From NCBI GenBank assembly GCA_934630855.1, contig CAKTWW010000027.1, forward strand, positions 1 to 30,095: DNA of 30,095 nucleotides, written 5' to 3'. Below are positions 22,917-30,095 of the stretch, in pieces. The notes beneath the pieces were generated by a model. That model worked only from the letters and a program-made list of their open reading frames with translations. It did no database searches and was not told the origin of the DNA. Position 1 is the stretch's first letter, and every line of letters begins with the position of its first letter. Made by a program: the position numbers and the translations under genes. The DNA comes from an uncultured Collinsella sp. GTDB taxonomy: Bacteria; Actinomycetota; Coriobacteriia; Coriobacteriales; Coriobacteriaceae.

Positions 22917-24545
22917 TTACCCTTGCGCCTCTTCGAGCATCTGCTTGGCGTGGGCCAGGCTGGCCTCCGATTGATCGCCGCTGAGCATACGGGCGATCTC
23001 AGCGGTTCGAGCCTCGCCAGTCACCTCGTCCAGATGCGTCTGGGGCACGTCGCCCGGCTCCTTGCTGACCACGTAATGTTTGTCAGCCATAACCGCAACC
23101 TGGGCCAAGTGAGTAACGACAATCACCTGATGTGTGGCGGCCAGATCGGCCAACACGCCGGCCAGCGCACGGGCAGTTGAGCCACCCACGCCGGCATCGA
23201 CCTCGTCAAATACGAGCGTATCGACACCATCGGCGTTACCCAAAACAACTTTGCTCGCCAGCATGACGCGGCTAAGCTCGCCGCCCGAGGCGATACGGCG
23301 CAAAGGACGCGGCGTCAGGCCGCCACCACTGCGATACAGCAGCTCGTAGCTCGAAGGGCCCGCGGGCGTCCACTCGGCACGTGGAAGGTCGCGCGACTCC
23401 CACACGAGCTCAGCGCTGCCCATCTCCAAGCGTGCCATTTGACGACCGACCTCGTGACAAAAGCGTGGGGCAGCCGTGTTGCGAGCACGCTTGAGAGCCT
23501 TGGCAGCAGCGAAGAGTTCGCGCTCAGCCGCGCCAAGCGCTTCGCGCGCCTTCTTGATCTGCTCATCGCCATCATCTACCAGCGACAACAGCTCTTGTGA
23601 ACGATCACGCATGGCAAAGACGTCGTCCATGGTGGGACCCCACTGGCGCAGCAAGCCTTTGAGGTCGGAATAACGCTCGCGCATGCGAGCGAGCTCACGC
23701 GGGTCGAAGGCAACGCCATCGCGATAGGCACGCAGCTCATTGGCGCAATCCTCGAGCGATATGCAGGCGTCCGAAAGCGCGTCGGCAATGTCGCCCAGCT
23801 TGCGGTCGACGGTAGCCATGCGCGAAAGCTCGGCTACGGCGCCGTTCACGGCATCGAGCGCTCCCCCTTCGGCAGCAAGCGATGCATGGGCCTCGTTGGC
23901 CGTGGCCACCAGGACCTCGGCATGCTCCGAGCGCGGCAGCAGCTCCTCGAGCTCCTCGTACTCGCCTGGCTTGGGATCGACCTCGGCGATGCGCTCGAGC
24001 GCAAAACGCGCCTCCTCGACACGACTTCCCTGTGCGCGCGAGGCCTCCTCCACACGGCGAAGCTCCTTGGCAGCCGCGCGCGATGCCTTAAAGCAAGTGC
24101 GATAGCGATCGAGCGCCTCGAGTGCCGAGCGCCCAGCCCAGGCATCGACCATGGCGACGTGATGCGCCGGGTCGAGCAAGCGCTGGTGCTCGTGCTGACC
24201 GCACAGGTCCATCATTGCGCCCACACGCTCAGAAAGCTCTCGCACGCTGGCGATGCGCCCGTCAATTTTTACCCGGCTGCGGCCTTCGGCAGAAAGGCTG
24301 CGCTGCACGGTGAAACCCTCGGCGTCGTGCGGGCCATCGAACAGGCGCGCCTCAACGCTCGCCAGTGCCTCGCCTTCGCGGACCGTCGACGAATCCGCAC
24401 GCTCGCCCAAGATGAGCTTGAGCGCCGAGAGCAGCGCGGTCTTACCGGCGCCAGTCTCGCCAGTTAGGACGGTCAGGCCGGCACTCGGTACCAACGTTGC
24501 CTCGCGAATGAGCGCAATGTTAGAAACCTGCAGCTCATCGATCAT
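22917..24545 (-). CDS. recN: DNA repair protein RecN
   Basis: SMC-like ATPase acting early in double-strand break repair. The 542-residue protein starts with the RecN-type MIDELQVSNIALI and Walker A GETGAGKT (residues 29-36). A coiled-coil middle part (about 150-360) follows, then the C-terminal ABC half with LASGGELSRVMLA-type signature, Walker B LVFDEVDAGVGG and VIVVTHLAQVA. Its first codons overlap the end of nadK by 11 nt. It is the last gene of the efp-to-recN run and is followed by the bidirectional terminator. Confidence 0.94.
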   Translation of the reverse strand: MIDELQVSNIALIREATLVPSAGLTVLTGETGAGKTALLSALKLILGERADSSTVREGEALASVEARLFDGPHDAEGFTVQRSLSAEGRSRVKIDGRIASVRELSERVGAMMDLCGQHEHQRLLDPAHHVAMVDAWAGRSALEALDRYRTCFKASRAAAKELRRVEEASRAQGSRVEEARFALERIAEVDPKPGEYEELEELLPRSEHAEVLVATANEAHASLAAEGGALDAVNGAVAELSRMATVDRKLGDIADALSDACISLEDCANELRAYRDGVAFDPRELARMRERYSDLKGLLRQWGPTMDDVFAMRDRSQELLSLVDDGDEQIKKAREALGAAERELFAAAKALKRARNTAAPRFCHEVGRQMARLEMGSAELVWESRDLPRAEWTPAGPSSYELLYRSGGGLTPRPLRRIASGGELSRVMLASKVVLGNADGVDTLVFDEVDAGVGGSTARALAGVLADLAATHQVIVVTHLAQVAVMADKHYVVSKEPGDVPQTHLDEVTGEARTAEIARMLSGDQSEASLAHAKQMLEEAQG

Positions 24546-25395
24546 GACGGACTCCGTAGAATACGCGGCTCACCGAGTTATAGAAGCTCTCGGGGCCGTA
24601 GTCGAGCAACAGCACATCGCCGGGACCGCGGCGCACAGCCACGCTCTCGACGGTGCCGTCGCAGGTAATGAACTGCCCGTCGATGGCGATAGCCGGCACG
24701 CTCGGGCGGTCATCGGACATAAAGATCTCGACGACATCGCTCGGAGAGGTCAAGAAGGCACGAGCCTGAATGGTGTGCGGCGCGATGGGCACGCAAACCA
24801 TGCCTGCGTAATCGGGACTCACGATAGGGCCGCCGGCGCTGAGCGCATAGCCCGTAGAACCGGTCGCCGTGGACACGACCACGCCGTCACCGCGCAGGCG
24901 GTCGATATGGTGGCCAGACACGGTAATGTCGAACTCAACCATATCGGAAAGCGGCCCGCGCGTGAGCGCCATATCGTTGAGGGCAAAGGCACGCACGACG
25001 TCCTTGGTCCCGTCGTCGCGCACGGACACGATATCCGCGGCAATCGTAGCGCGGCGGCTCACATGGAGTTCACCGGACAGGGCGTCGCTCACGACCTGCA
25101 AAATGTCGCGCTCCTCGGGGCTCGCCGCCGTCAAAAAGCCTAGGTGACCATAGGAAAGTCCCAGAATAGGAATCTCGCGGTAGTTGAGAATACGAGCAGC
25201 ACGCAGCAGTGTGCCGTCGCCACCAAGCGTGATGACCAGGTCGGCGCCATCAATATCGGGCGTGCTCTGAATCTTGGAGCGCTGGTCGGCCGCCCATGCG
25301 ACCTCATAGCCCTGACGCGTCAGCCAAAGCTCGAGCATCAAGCCGCTCTCGACCGCCTCTTGTTTGTAGTAGTTGGGAACCAGAAAGACCTTCAT
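24535..25395 (-). CDS. nadK: NAD kinase
   Basis: Phosphorylates NAD to NADP. The 286-residue protein has the family motifs LGGDGTLLRAAR (GGDG at 58-61), LNDMALTRG and the DGVVVSTATGSTGYALSAGGPIV catalytic region. It overlaps tlyA by 4 nt (ATGA) and recN by 11 nt, so translation is probably coupled across all three. The tlyA-nadK-recN order is common in Gram-positive genomes. Confidence 0.95.
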   Translation of the reverse strand: MKVFLVPNYYKQEAVESGLMLELWLTRQGYEVAWAADQRSKIQSTPDIDGADLVITLGGDGTLLRAARILNYREIPILGLSYGHLGFLTAASPEERDILQVVSDALSGELHVSRRATIAADIVSVRDDGTKDVVRAFALNDMALTRGPLSDMVEFDITVSGHHIDRLRGDGVVVSTATGSTGYALSAGGPIVSPDYAGMVCVPIAPHTIQARAFLTSPSDVVEIFMSDDRPSVPAIAIDGQFITCDGTVESVAVRRGPGDVLLLDYGPESFYNSVSRVFYGVRHDR

Positions 25396-26204
25396 AGCGT
25401 TGCAGCTTTCTCGCTCAAAGCCGATACCTGGGAATGCAGCTCATCATCAGAGCGCTCGCCGGCGGCAAATCTCGTGCCGTACAGGAAAAACTCGACGTTG
25501 CCCTTAGCGCCATGGATGGGCGACACGCACACGTCGACTGGGAACAGGCCCTTGGCGGCAAAGAGCTCGATTGCCGCCACGAGCGTGTCGACGCGCACGG
25601 CGGGGTCCGTCATGATGCCACCTTCGCCCACCAACGCCGCCGGAGCCTCAAACTGGGGCTTTACCAGCGTGCAGAACGATCCCGTCGGCGTCAGGCATGC
25701 CAACACCGCATCGATGATATTTGAAATACTCGTAAACGAAACGTCGCACACGGCCAGGTCAATGGCGCTGTCGTACCCAAGCTCGGGCAGCTGCGTCACG
25801 TTCGTGCGCTCATGGAGCGTCACGCGATCGTCCTGGCGCAGCGACCAATCAAACTGGGCACGGCCCACGTCGACCGAAACGACCGTAGCAGCACCACGCT
25901 TGAGCAGGCAATCGGTAAAGCCGCCGGTAGAGCAGCCCACATCCAGGCAGGCAAGGCCCGTGGGGTCGATGTCAAACGCATCGAGCGCGCCTTCGAGCTT
26001 AAGGCCGCCGCGCCCAACGTAGGGGATGCGCCCCTTAACGTGCAGCGGCAGGCCCGGCGCCACCTTGAGCCCCGGCGAGGTCAGGCGCTCGCCGCCGCTC
26101 GAGACCAAGCCGGCCATAAGTGTGCGAAGGGCATCCGCGCGATCGGCGCAGATGCCCTGTGAAATCAGTTCGTCATCGAGACGCACGCGTTTCATGAATG
26201 CCAT
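25392..26204 (-). CDS. tlyA: TlyA-family rRNA 2'-O-methyltransferase
   Basis: An S4 RNA-binding domain (MKRVRLDDELISQGICADRADALRTLMAG, about residues 4-60) is joined to an FtsJ-type methyltransferase domain (CLDVGCSTGGFTDCLLKRGA, about 88-107). In mycobacteria TlyA methylates 16S and 23S rRNA and confers capreomycin sensitivity; older annotations call it a hemolysin. The ATG at 26204 overlaps the xseB stop codon (TGATG). ATG 26195 is an alternative and would place the S4 domain at the very start. It overlaps nadK by 4 nt. Length is about 270 residues, normal for the family. Confidence 0.92.
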   Translation of the reverse strand: MAFMKRVRLDDELISQGICADRADALRTLMAGLVSSGGERLTSPGLKVAPGLPLHVKGRIPYVGRGGLKLEGALDAFDIDPTGLACLDVGCSTGGFTDCLLKRGAATVVSVDVGRAQFDWSLRQDDRVTLHERTNVTQLPELGYDSAIDLAVCDVSFTSISNIIDAVLACLTPTGSFCTLVKPQFEAPAALVGEGGIMTDPAVRVDTLVAAIELFAAKGLFPVDVCVSPIHGAKGNVEFFLYGTRFAAGERSDDELHSQVSALSEKAATL

Positions 26205-26470
26205 CAACCATTCGTGTCCGGGGATGCAGCCTGCGTACCCTGGGATTCGTTAGCCGCATCCTCATCGTATTCCTGCTCGAGCTTATCGGCCTCACGCGGC
26301 GTCAGCTCAAACTTGTCGACCATGTCGACTGCGCGGGAACCCAGTTCAATCGCCTCGTCAAACAAATCGAGCGAACGCTCCAGGGACGTATCCTTGGAGC
26401 GAACGGTAGCGATAATCTGGTCCAGGCGGTCCGAGATCTCGTCGAAGTTGCGGACGGAACCCTCTGGCAT
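26204..26470 (-). CDS. xseB: exodeoxyribonuclease VII small subunit
   Basis: An 88-residue acidic helical protein. The segment FDEISDRLDQIIATVRSKDTSLERSLDLFDEAIELGSRAVD matches the XseB pattern of a two-helix unit with a DxSLExSLxLFxEG-like core. In the family it binds the large XseA subunit to degrade single-stranded DNA. The start has GAGGAG from the end of nusB 6 nt upstream, and its stop overlaps tlyA. xseA, often directly upstream, is not in this window; nusB sits there instead. The C-terminal 20 residues look disordered. Confidence 0.82.
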   Translation of the reverse strand: MPEGSVRNFDEISDRLDQIIATVRSKDTSLERSLDLFDEAIELGSRAVDMVDKFELTPREADKLEQEYDEDAANESQGTQAASPDTNG

Positions 26471-26472
26471 GG

Positions 26473-27057
26473 CTACTCCTCGACGGAGTCGGCGTCGGCC
26501 TCTGCAGCGTCCGCATCCTCGGCAATCACGCCGGCGGCTGCCTGAGCGGCAGCGACCTTGGCGGCAGCCTCGGCAGCCTGAGCTTCCTCGCGAGCGCGAT
26601 CCTCGGCCAGCAGCTCCTGGTACAGGTCCTCGCCCGGCAGCTCCTCGCTGCGGGCGATCTTGCCCAGCACGCCATTGACAAACGATGCGGACTGGTCGGT
26701 ACCGTAAGCCTTGGCGATCTCGACGGCCTCGTTGATCACGATGGCGTCCGAAACCTCCTCGTCGGTGAGGAAGCGCATCTCGTAGACGGCGATACGCAGC
26801 AGGTTGCGATCGGCGCCGGGCATACGCATAAGATCCCAGTTCTTGGCAACGGCGCGCAGGGCGCAGTCAATGCGATCGATGTGCTCGTAGGCACCGCGGC
26901 AAAGCTCCAGCGCATAGGGGTCGAGGGGACCCTTCGAAATCAGGAAATCGCCCTCGAGGACGCGCTCGAGCGGGCTGTCCGTGGCCTCGGCCTGGAACAG
27001 CAGCTGCAGCGCCTGACTGCGGGCAAGCGTACGCCCGCGATAAACCTTAAGGCTCAA
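26473..27057 (-). CDS. nusB: transcription antitermination factor NusB (TTG start)
   Basis: Binds boxA RNA with NusE (ribosomal protein S10) during rRNA antitermination. Residues 1-140 are NusB-like: RTLARSQALQLLFQAE, then ADRNLLRIAVYEMRF and INEAVEIAKAYGTDQSASFVNGVLGKIA. The last 55 residues are an Ala/Glu-rich acidic extension not usual in the family. The start codon appears to be TTG (27057): the upstream in-frame codons are CCT and the asp23 stop, and no ATG occurs before the conserved N-terminus. The AAGGAG in the final asp23 codons is correctly spaced. Confidence 0.92.
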   Translation of the reverse strand: MSLKVYRGRTLARSQALQLLFQAEATDSPLERVLEGDFLISKGPLDPYALELCRGAYEHIDRIDCALRAVAKNWDLMRMPGADRNLLRIAVYEMRFLTDEEVSDAIVINEAVEIAKAYGTDQSASFVNGVLGKIARSEELPGEDLYQELLAEDRAREEAQAAEAAAKVAAAQAAAGVIAEDADAAEADADSVEE

Positions 27058-27060
27058 AGG

Positions 27061-27423
27061 TTACTCCTTGGGGAAAACGAGGCCGTCGATGCAAACGTCA
27101 ACGCGCTCGACCTCGACGCCCACCTGGGCATCGATGGCGGCGACCACGGCGGCGCGAACGGCCTCGGCGAGTTTCTTGAACGGATAGCCAAAGAACACCA
27201 CGACGCGCACGGTAAGTGCGAGCTTGTCGCCGATGACCTCGGCCTCGACCGCCGGCTCGGAAGCCGGAGCCTTGGACGAGAGCATCATGGAGACAAGGTT
27301 GGTGGCAAGGTCCTTGACGCCAACGGAGGCGATGCCCTCGACATCCGACACGGCGCGCGAGACGATGGCGGTCAGAACATCGGGCGAAATGCCGATGCCG
27401 TCAATCTTGATTTCCTGGGGCAT
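27061..27423 (-). CDS. Asp23/Gls24-family envelope stress protein
   Basis: A 120-residue member of the Asp23/Gls24 (DUF322) family, with the ISPDVLTAIVSRAVSDVEGIASVGVK start and a VVFFGYPFKKLAEAVRAAVVAAIDAQVGVEVERVDVCIDGL end. Relatives sit at the membrane or cell envelope and respond to alkaline or cell-wall stress in Staphylococcus and Enterococcus; the biochemical role is unclear. AGGAGG precedes the ATG. Placement between efp and nusB is common in Gram-positive genomes. It lies 24 nt after efp and 3 nt before nusB. Confidence 0.9.
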   Translation of the reverse strand: MPQEIKIDGIGISPDVLTAIVSRAVSDVEGIASVGVKDLATNLVSMMLSSKAPASEPAVEAEVIGDKLALTVRVVVFFGYPFKKLAEAVRAAVVAAIDAQVGVEVERVDVCIDGLVFPKE

Positions 27424-27447
27424 GAGTCCTCCTAGAAGAGTTGGTTG

Positions 27448-28011
27448 CTAGACGCGGGAGACGAACTTGCCGTCGCGGGTGTCAACCTTGATGACCTCGC
27501 CCTCGTTGAGGTACATGGGGACCTGGATGACAGCGCCGGTGTCGATGGTGGCCGGCTTGGTGGAGCCCTGGACGGTGTCGCCCTTAAAGCCCGGGTCGGT
27601 CTGGACGATGGTGGTCTCGATGAACATCGGCGGGGTCACGCCCATGAGCTCGTCGTCGGCGAAGAGCAGCTGGCAGGTGTCGTTCTCACGCAGCCACTTG
27701 GAGTTCTCGCCCACCATGTCCTCGGGAACGGGAACCTGCTCGTAGGACTCGTTGTCCATGAAGATGTAGTCGGAGCCGTCGTTGTAGAGGTACTGGAACT
27801 CACGGGTGGTGAGCATGACGCTCTCGAACTTGGTGCCGGCGTTGCAGGTGTTCTCGACGACGCGGCCGCTCTTGATGTCGCGGGTCTTGTAGCGCACGAA
27901 CGCGCCGCCCTTGCCCGGCTTGACATGCTGGAACTCGACGATGGTGTAGACCTTGTCCTTGATGCGAAGACCGAGGCCGTTCTTGAAGTCGGCGGTAGAA
28001 ATGGTAGGCAT
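27448..28011 (-). CDS. efp: translation elongation factor P
   Basis: Relieves ribosome stalling at proline runs. The 187-residue protein has three OB-like domains, with the conserved Lys34 at the domain I tip in VKPGKGGAF and the C-terminal GDTVQGSTKPATIDTGAVIQVP and GEVIKVDTRDGKFVSRV signatures. The ATG at 28011 has AAGAAAGG 5 nt upstream; the longer frame adds 11 improbable residues. A TATAAT lies 58 nt upstream, making this the likely head of the efp-to-recN operon. No EpmA/EpmB-type modification gene is seen nearby. Confidence 0.96.
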   Translation of the reverse strand: MPTISTADFKNGLGLRIKDKVYTIVEFQHVKPGKGGAFVRYKTRDIKSGRVVENTCNAGTKFESVMLTTREFQYLYNDGSDYIFMDNESYEQVPVPEDMVGENSKWLRENDTCQLLFADDELMGVTPPMFIETTIVQTDPGFKGDTVQGSTKPATIDTGAVIQVPMYLNEGEVIKVDTRDGKFVSRV

Positions 28012-28068
28012 AGCGACCTTTCTTGTTATGGGCAGAACGCACAAGCGTCCAAATTACATACGACCGAA

Positions 28069-28074
28069 ATTATA
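28069..28074 (-). promoter_or_regulatory. -10 box for the efp operon
   Basis: A perfect TATAAT on the minus strand, giving a leader of about 50 nt. The -35 region is poor (CTGCAG at 16 nt). Confidence 0.55.
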
Positions 28075-28105
28075 CACTTGCAGACGGTGCCTGCAGCGAG
28101 CGCAT

Positions 28106-28148
28106 AAAAAGAGAACGCGGGGCGCCCGAAACATTCCGGACGCCCCGC
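28106..28148 (-). terminator. terminator of the Xaa-Pro dipeptidase gene
   Basis: On the minus strand GCGGGGCG pairs with GCCCCGC around an imperfect inner stem, followed by GTTCTCTTTTT. A separate AT-rich hairpin lies between it and the stop codon. Confidence 0.85.
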
Positions 28149-28155
28149 CCCTAAA

Positions 28156-28186
28156 GTAGATTTTTGGGACATACCTTAAAATCTAC
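28156..28186. repeat. AT-rich palindrome containing GGGAC
   Basis: GTAGATTTTT (28156-28165) pairs with TAAAATCTAC (28177-28186), with one mismatch, around an 11-nt loop beginning GGGAC. It lies 9 nt after the dipeptidase stop codon. Confidence 0.6.
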
Positions 28187-28195
28187 CGAGGTGTA

Positions 28196-29326
28196 TTAGC
28201 AATCGATGACGTGAAGGTCATGCGGGGTCTTGGTGAAGGGCTCGTAGCCGTTCTCGGTGACGACACCGTAGTCCTCCAGGCGCACGCCGCCCACGCCGGG
28301 CAGGTAGACGCCGGGCTCCATGGTAATGACCGAGCCGACCTCGATGATGTTCTTGCTGCGGTTGAAGTTGGGCAGCTCGTGGATGTCGATACCGACGCCG
28401 TGGCCCAGACCATGGTTGTAGTAATCGCCATAGCCGGCATCGCCGATGATCTTCTTGGAAAGCTTGAAAATGTCGTTGCCCTCGACGCCCGGATGGATGG
28501 CGGCAACGCACTCCTCGTGCGTACGGCGCACGAGCGCGTACAGGTCGAGCTGCTCGGGCGTGGGCTCGCCCATCACGACGGTACGGGTCATATCGGAGCG
28601 GTAATCGCAGTAGCCCGCGCCGTAATCCATGAGGACGAAGTCGCCCTTCTCGATGACACGGTCGCTCGGCACGGCATGCGGGTTGGCAGTGTTGGGACCA
28701 CTCGCCACGATGGAACCGAAGGCCAGGCTGTCGGCGCCGTTGGCGAACATAAAGTTCTCGAGCTCGTTGCGAACCTGCTTTTCAGTCATACCGGGCTTAA
28801 TAAAGCCGAGCATATGCTGGAAGGCGGCATCGGTGATCGACTGCGCGTGGCGCATGAGCTCGATCTCCTCGGCGTCCTTGATGGCGCGCATCTTGCGGAT
28901 GTCGTCATGCATCAGCGGCAACATGCAGGCGACGGAACGGTCCTCCAGACCACGCTGAATACCTTGGTAGAAGTTGATCTGCATGTCATCCTCGACGGCG
29001 CAGACGCGGCACTTGTTGGTCGCGATCTTACCAGCGACCCAACCGGGAATAGTTCCCTCGTCCATGTCATAGACCCAGGGGCTGCCGGCGGGCGTGTTCT
29101 CCTCAAAGCTGTTGAGGTAGCGCGAGTCGGTATGGAACAGGCACTGATCGGCCGTAATAAACGCAGCGTGCGGGAACTCGAAGGTGTAGTCGAAAACGCC
29201 CTTCACGCCCGTAAGCCAACGAAGGTTGGCCTCGTCGCGTACCACGATAGCGTCGTAACCGCGCTCAACCATCAGGGCGCGGACACGCTCGATACGACCG
29301 GCAGGACCGGCAGCAAACTCAGACAT
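28196..29326 (-). CDS. Xaa-Pro dipeptidase/aminopeptidase (M24 family)
   Basis: A cytosolic metallopeptidase that removes residues N-terminal to proline. The 376-residue protein has a creatinase-like N-terminal domain (about 1-135) and an M24 pita-bread domain. All five metal ligands are visible: Asp in LMDYGAGY and in YRSDMTRT, His in GLGHGVGI, Glu in TMEPGVY and Glu in VRLEDYG. AAAGGA lies 6 nt before ATG. Peptidases of this type often sit beside efp in Gram-positive genomes, as here, but a terminator separates the two transcripts. PepP versus PepQ type cannot be decided from this alone. Confidence 0.92.
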   Translation of the reverse strand: MSEFAAGPAGRIERVRALMVERGYDAIVVRDEANLRWLTGVKGVFDYTFEFPHAAFITADQCLFHTDSRYLNSFEENTPAGSPWVYDMDEGTIPGWVAGKIATNKCRVCAVEDDMQINFYQGIQRGLEDRSVACMLPLMHDDIRKMRAIKDAEEIELMRHAQSITDAAFQHMLGFIKPGMTEKQVRNELENFMFANGADSLAFGSIVASGPNTANPHAVPSDRVIEKGDFVLMDYGAGYCDYRSDMTRTVVMGEPTPEQLDLYALVRRTHEECVAAIHPGVEGNDIFKLSKKIIGDAGYGDYYNHGLGHGVGIDIHELPNFNRSKNIIEVGSVITMEPGVYLPGVGGVRLEDYGVVTENGYEPFTKTPHDLHVIDC

Positions 29327-29458
29327 GCAGATTCCTTTCTTGCTGTCTCAATAAAGACGGGACGGGCCTCAACCGGGCGACGGAATCGCACGCGATCCGT
29401 AACCGATTGGAAACCCGCCCCCCAACATGATACGAAAGACGATGGATGTCAATAAAAC

Positions 29459-30095
29459 TTAGAGAAGTTCCTTGCGAGAAGCCAAGTAGGCTTGGGCATG
29501 ACGCTCGAGAACCTCGTCCTCGACGTTCGTCAGTCGAATGGCGCCAAGCGCCGCCGGCAACGGCAACATGCTACGGTTTGAGCGAGCAAATTGCTGCTTG
29601 CGGAACTCCGCAATAAAGGCGGCGGGCTCCAGATCAAAGGCGAGCTCCTCGATAGCAAAGTCCTCCAGGCAATCGTCGACCTCAAAGACGTAATCGATAT
29701 CGAAATCGCAGGCATCGTGCGCAAGGCGCGCCTCAAAGCGCATGCCCTCGGACAGCAGCTGGTAGGCGGGGACCTGCGCCGCGGATTCGCCCAGGCAGGC
29801 ACGTAACGTGCGCTCCCCCATCTTTCCAAAATCGAGCGCATGGCGGGCGCTCGGGTTCGTGGCCATCAGCACATCCTTGCGCGCGGTCTGGGACCACTGC
29901 ACAGCATTGACGAGCGCGACCTCCTCGCCCGCGAGAATCTCGGGGACGGTCTCGGTAAACTGATTCCAACGAGATTTACTGCTCGAAAGCATGGTGCCCA
30001 CGAGCACGGTATATCCGCGCTTGAGGTCCTCGGGGTCCGCCTCGCGAACAAGGTCGAGGTCACACACGACCAAGCCCGGCTCGGGACGGAACGCG
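29459..30095 (-). CDS. unrecognised protein, 5' end outside the window
   Basis: An open frame runs to the window edge; the codons before the first possible start (TTG 30073) read AFRPEPG, so the gene probably begins further right. The visible 211 residues are acidic and soluble, with no membrane segment or obvious catalytic motif. I see GLVVCDLDLV, then an alpha/beta-type region and a helical C-terminus with FDIDYVFEVDDCLEDFAIEEL. I do not recognise the family. It lies 132 nt upstream of the dipeptidase gene on the same strand; that gap holds a TTGACA (29447-29452, minus strand) and TATCAT (29427-29432) only 14 nt apart, and a CGGATCGC/GCGATTCCG hairpin. Confidence 0.7.
   Translation of the reverse strand, partial: AFRPEPGLVVCDLDLVREADPEDLKRGYTVLVGTMLSSSKSRWNQFTETVPEILAGEEVALVNAVQWSQTARKDVLMATNPSARHALDFGKMGERTLRACLGESAAQVPAYQLLSEGMRFEARLAHDACDFDIDYVFEVDDCLEDFAIEELAFDLEPAAFIAEFRKQQFARSNRSMLPLPAALGAIRLTNVEDEVLERHAQAYLASRKELL

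Overview
The window is a high-GC bacterial chromosome segment, dense with genes and free of any complete mobile element. Codon use, the gene order pepP-like/efp/asp23/nusB/xseB/tlyA/nadK/recN, a full fructose PTS and the style of the intergenic palindromes point to class Coriobacteriia, most likely a Collinsella-type gut actinobacterium. That placement is inferred from gene content and recalled genome style, not from a database search.

Layout. 1-233: a few codons that look like an IS110-type transposase tail, then the metK leader. 234-3433 (+): metK and a single-chain iron-sulfur L-serine dehydratase. 3583-8856 (+): a membrane-anchored L,D-transpeptidase, then a coupled MacA/MacB-like adaptor, ATPase and permease set. 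8976-10409 (+): an unassigned radical SAM protein with a strong terminator. 10590-12653 (-): a TetR regulator and a lysylphosphatidylglycerol-synthase-type membrane protein. 12823-14620 (-): two identical tRNA-Glu(CUC) genes and the CCA-adding enzyme. 14777-21565 (-): the fructose module, with two 1-phosphofructokinase paralogues, ptsI, ptsH and a fused IIB-IIC-IIA permease, and a divergent RpiR-type regulator at 21837-22694 (+). 22917-28011 (-): the housekeeping run recN, nadK, tlyA, xseB, nusB, asp23/gls24 and efp, mostly overlapping or nearly abutting. 28196-30095 (-): an Xaa-Pro dipeptidase and an unrecognised gene cut by the window edge.

How the genes work together. FruA, HPr, enzyme I and FruK would import fructose as fructose-1-phosphate and convert it to fructose-1,6-bisphosphate. 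The RpiR/SIS protein next to fruA is the obvious candidate sensor. The recN-to-efp run mixes translation, rRNA modification, cofactor synthesis and DNA repair and looks like one operon with a promoter in front of efp.

The most unusual content is between the genes. There are at least eight long intergenic palindromes. Two (1682-1800 and 19142-19293) share a 68-69 nt core, including a compensatory base-pair change, but have completely different self-complementary outer arms of 25 and 42 bp. Two others (10500-10566 and 19402-19468) do the reverse: their 22-bp arms are conserved while their loops are unrelated in sequence yet both exactly 23 nt. These two architectures are the best candidates for something undescribed. 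No CRISPR array, prophage or defence system is visible.
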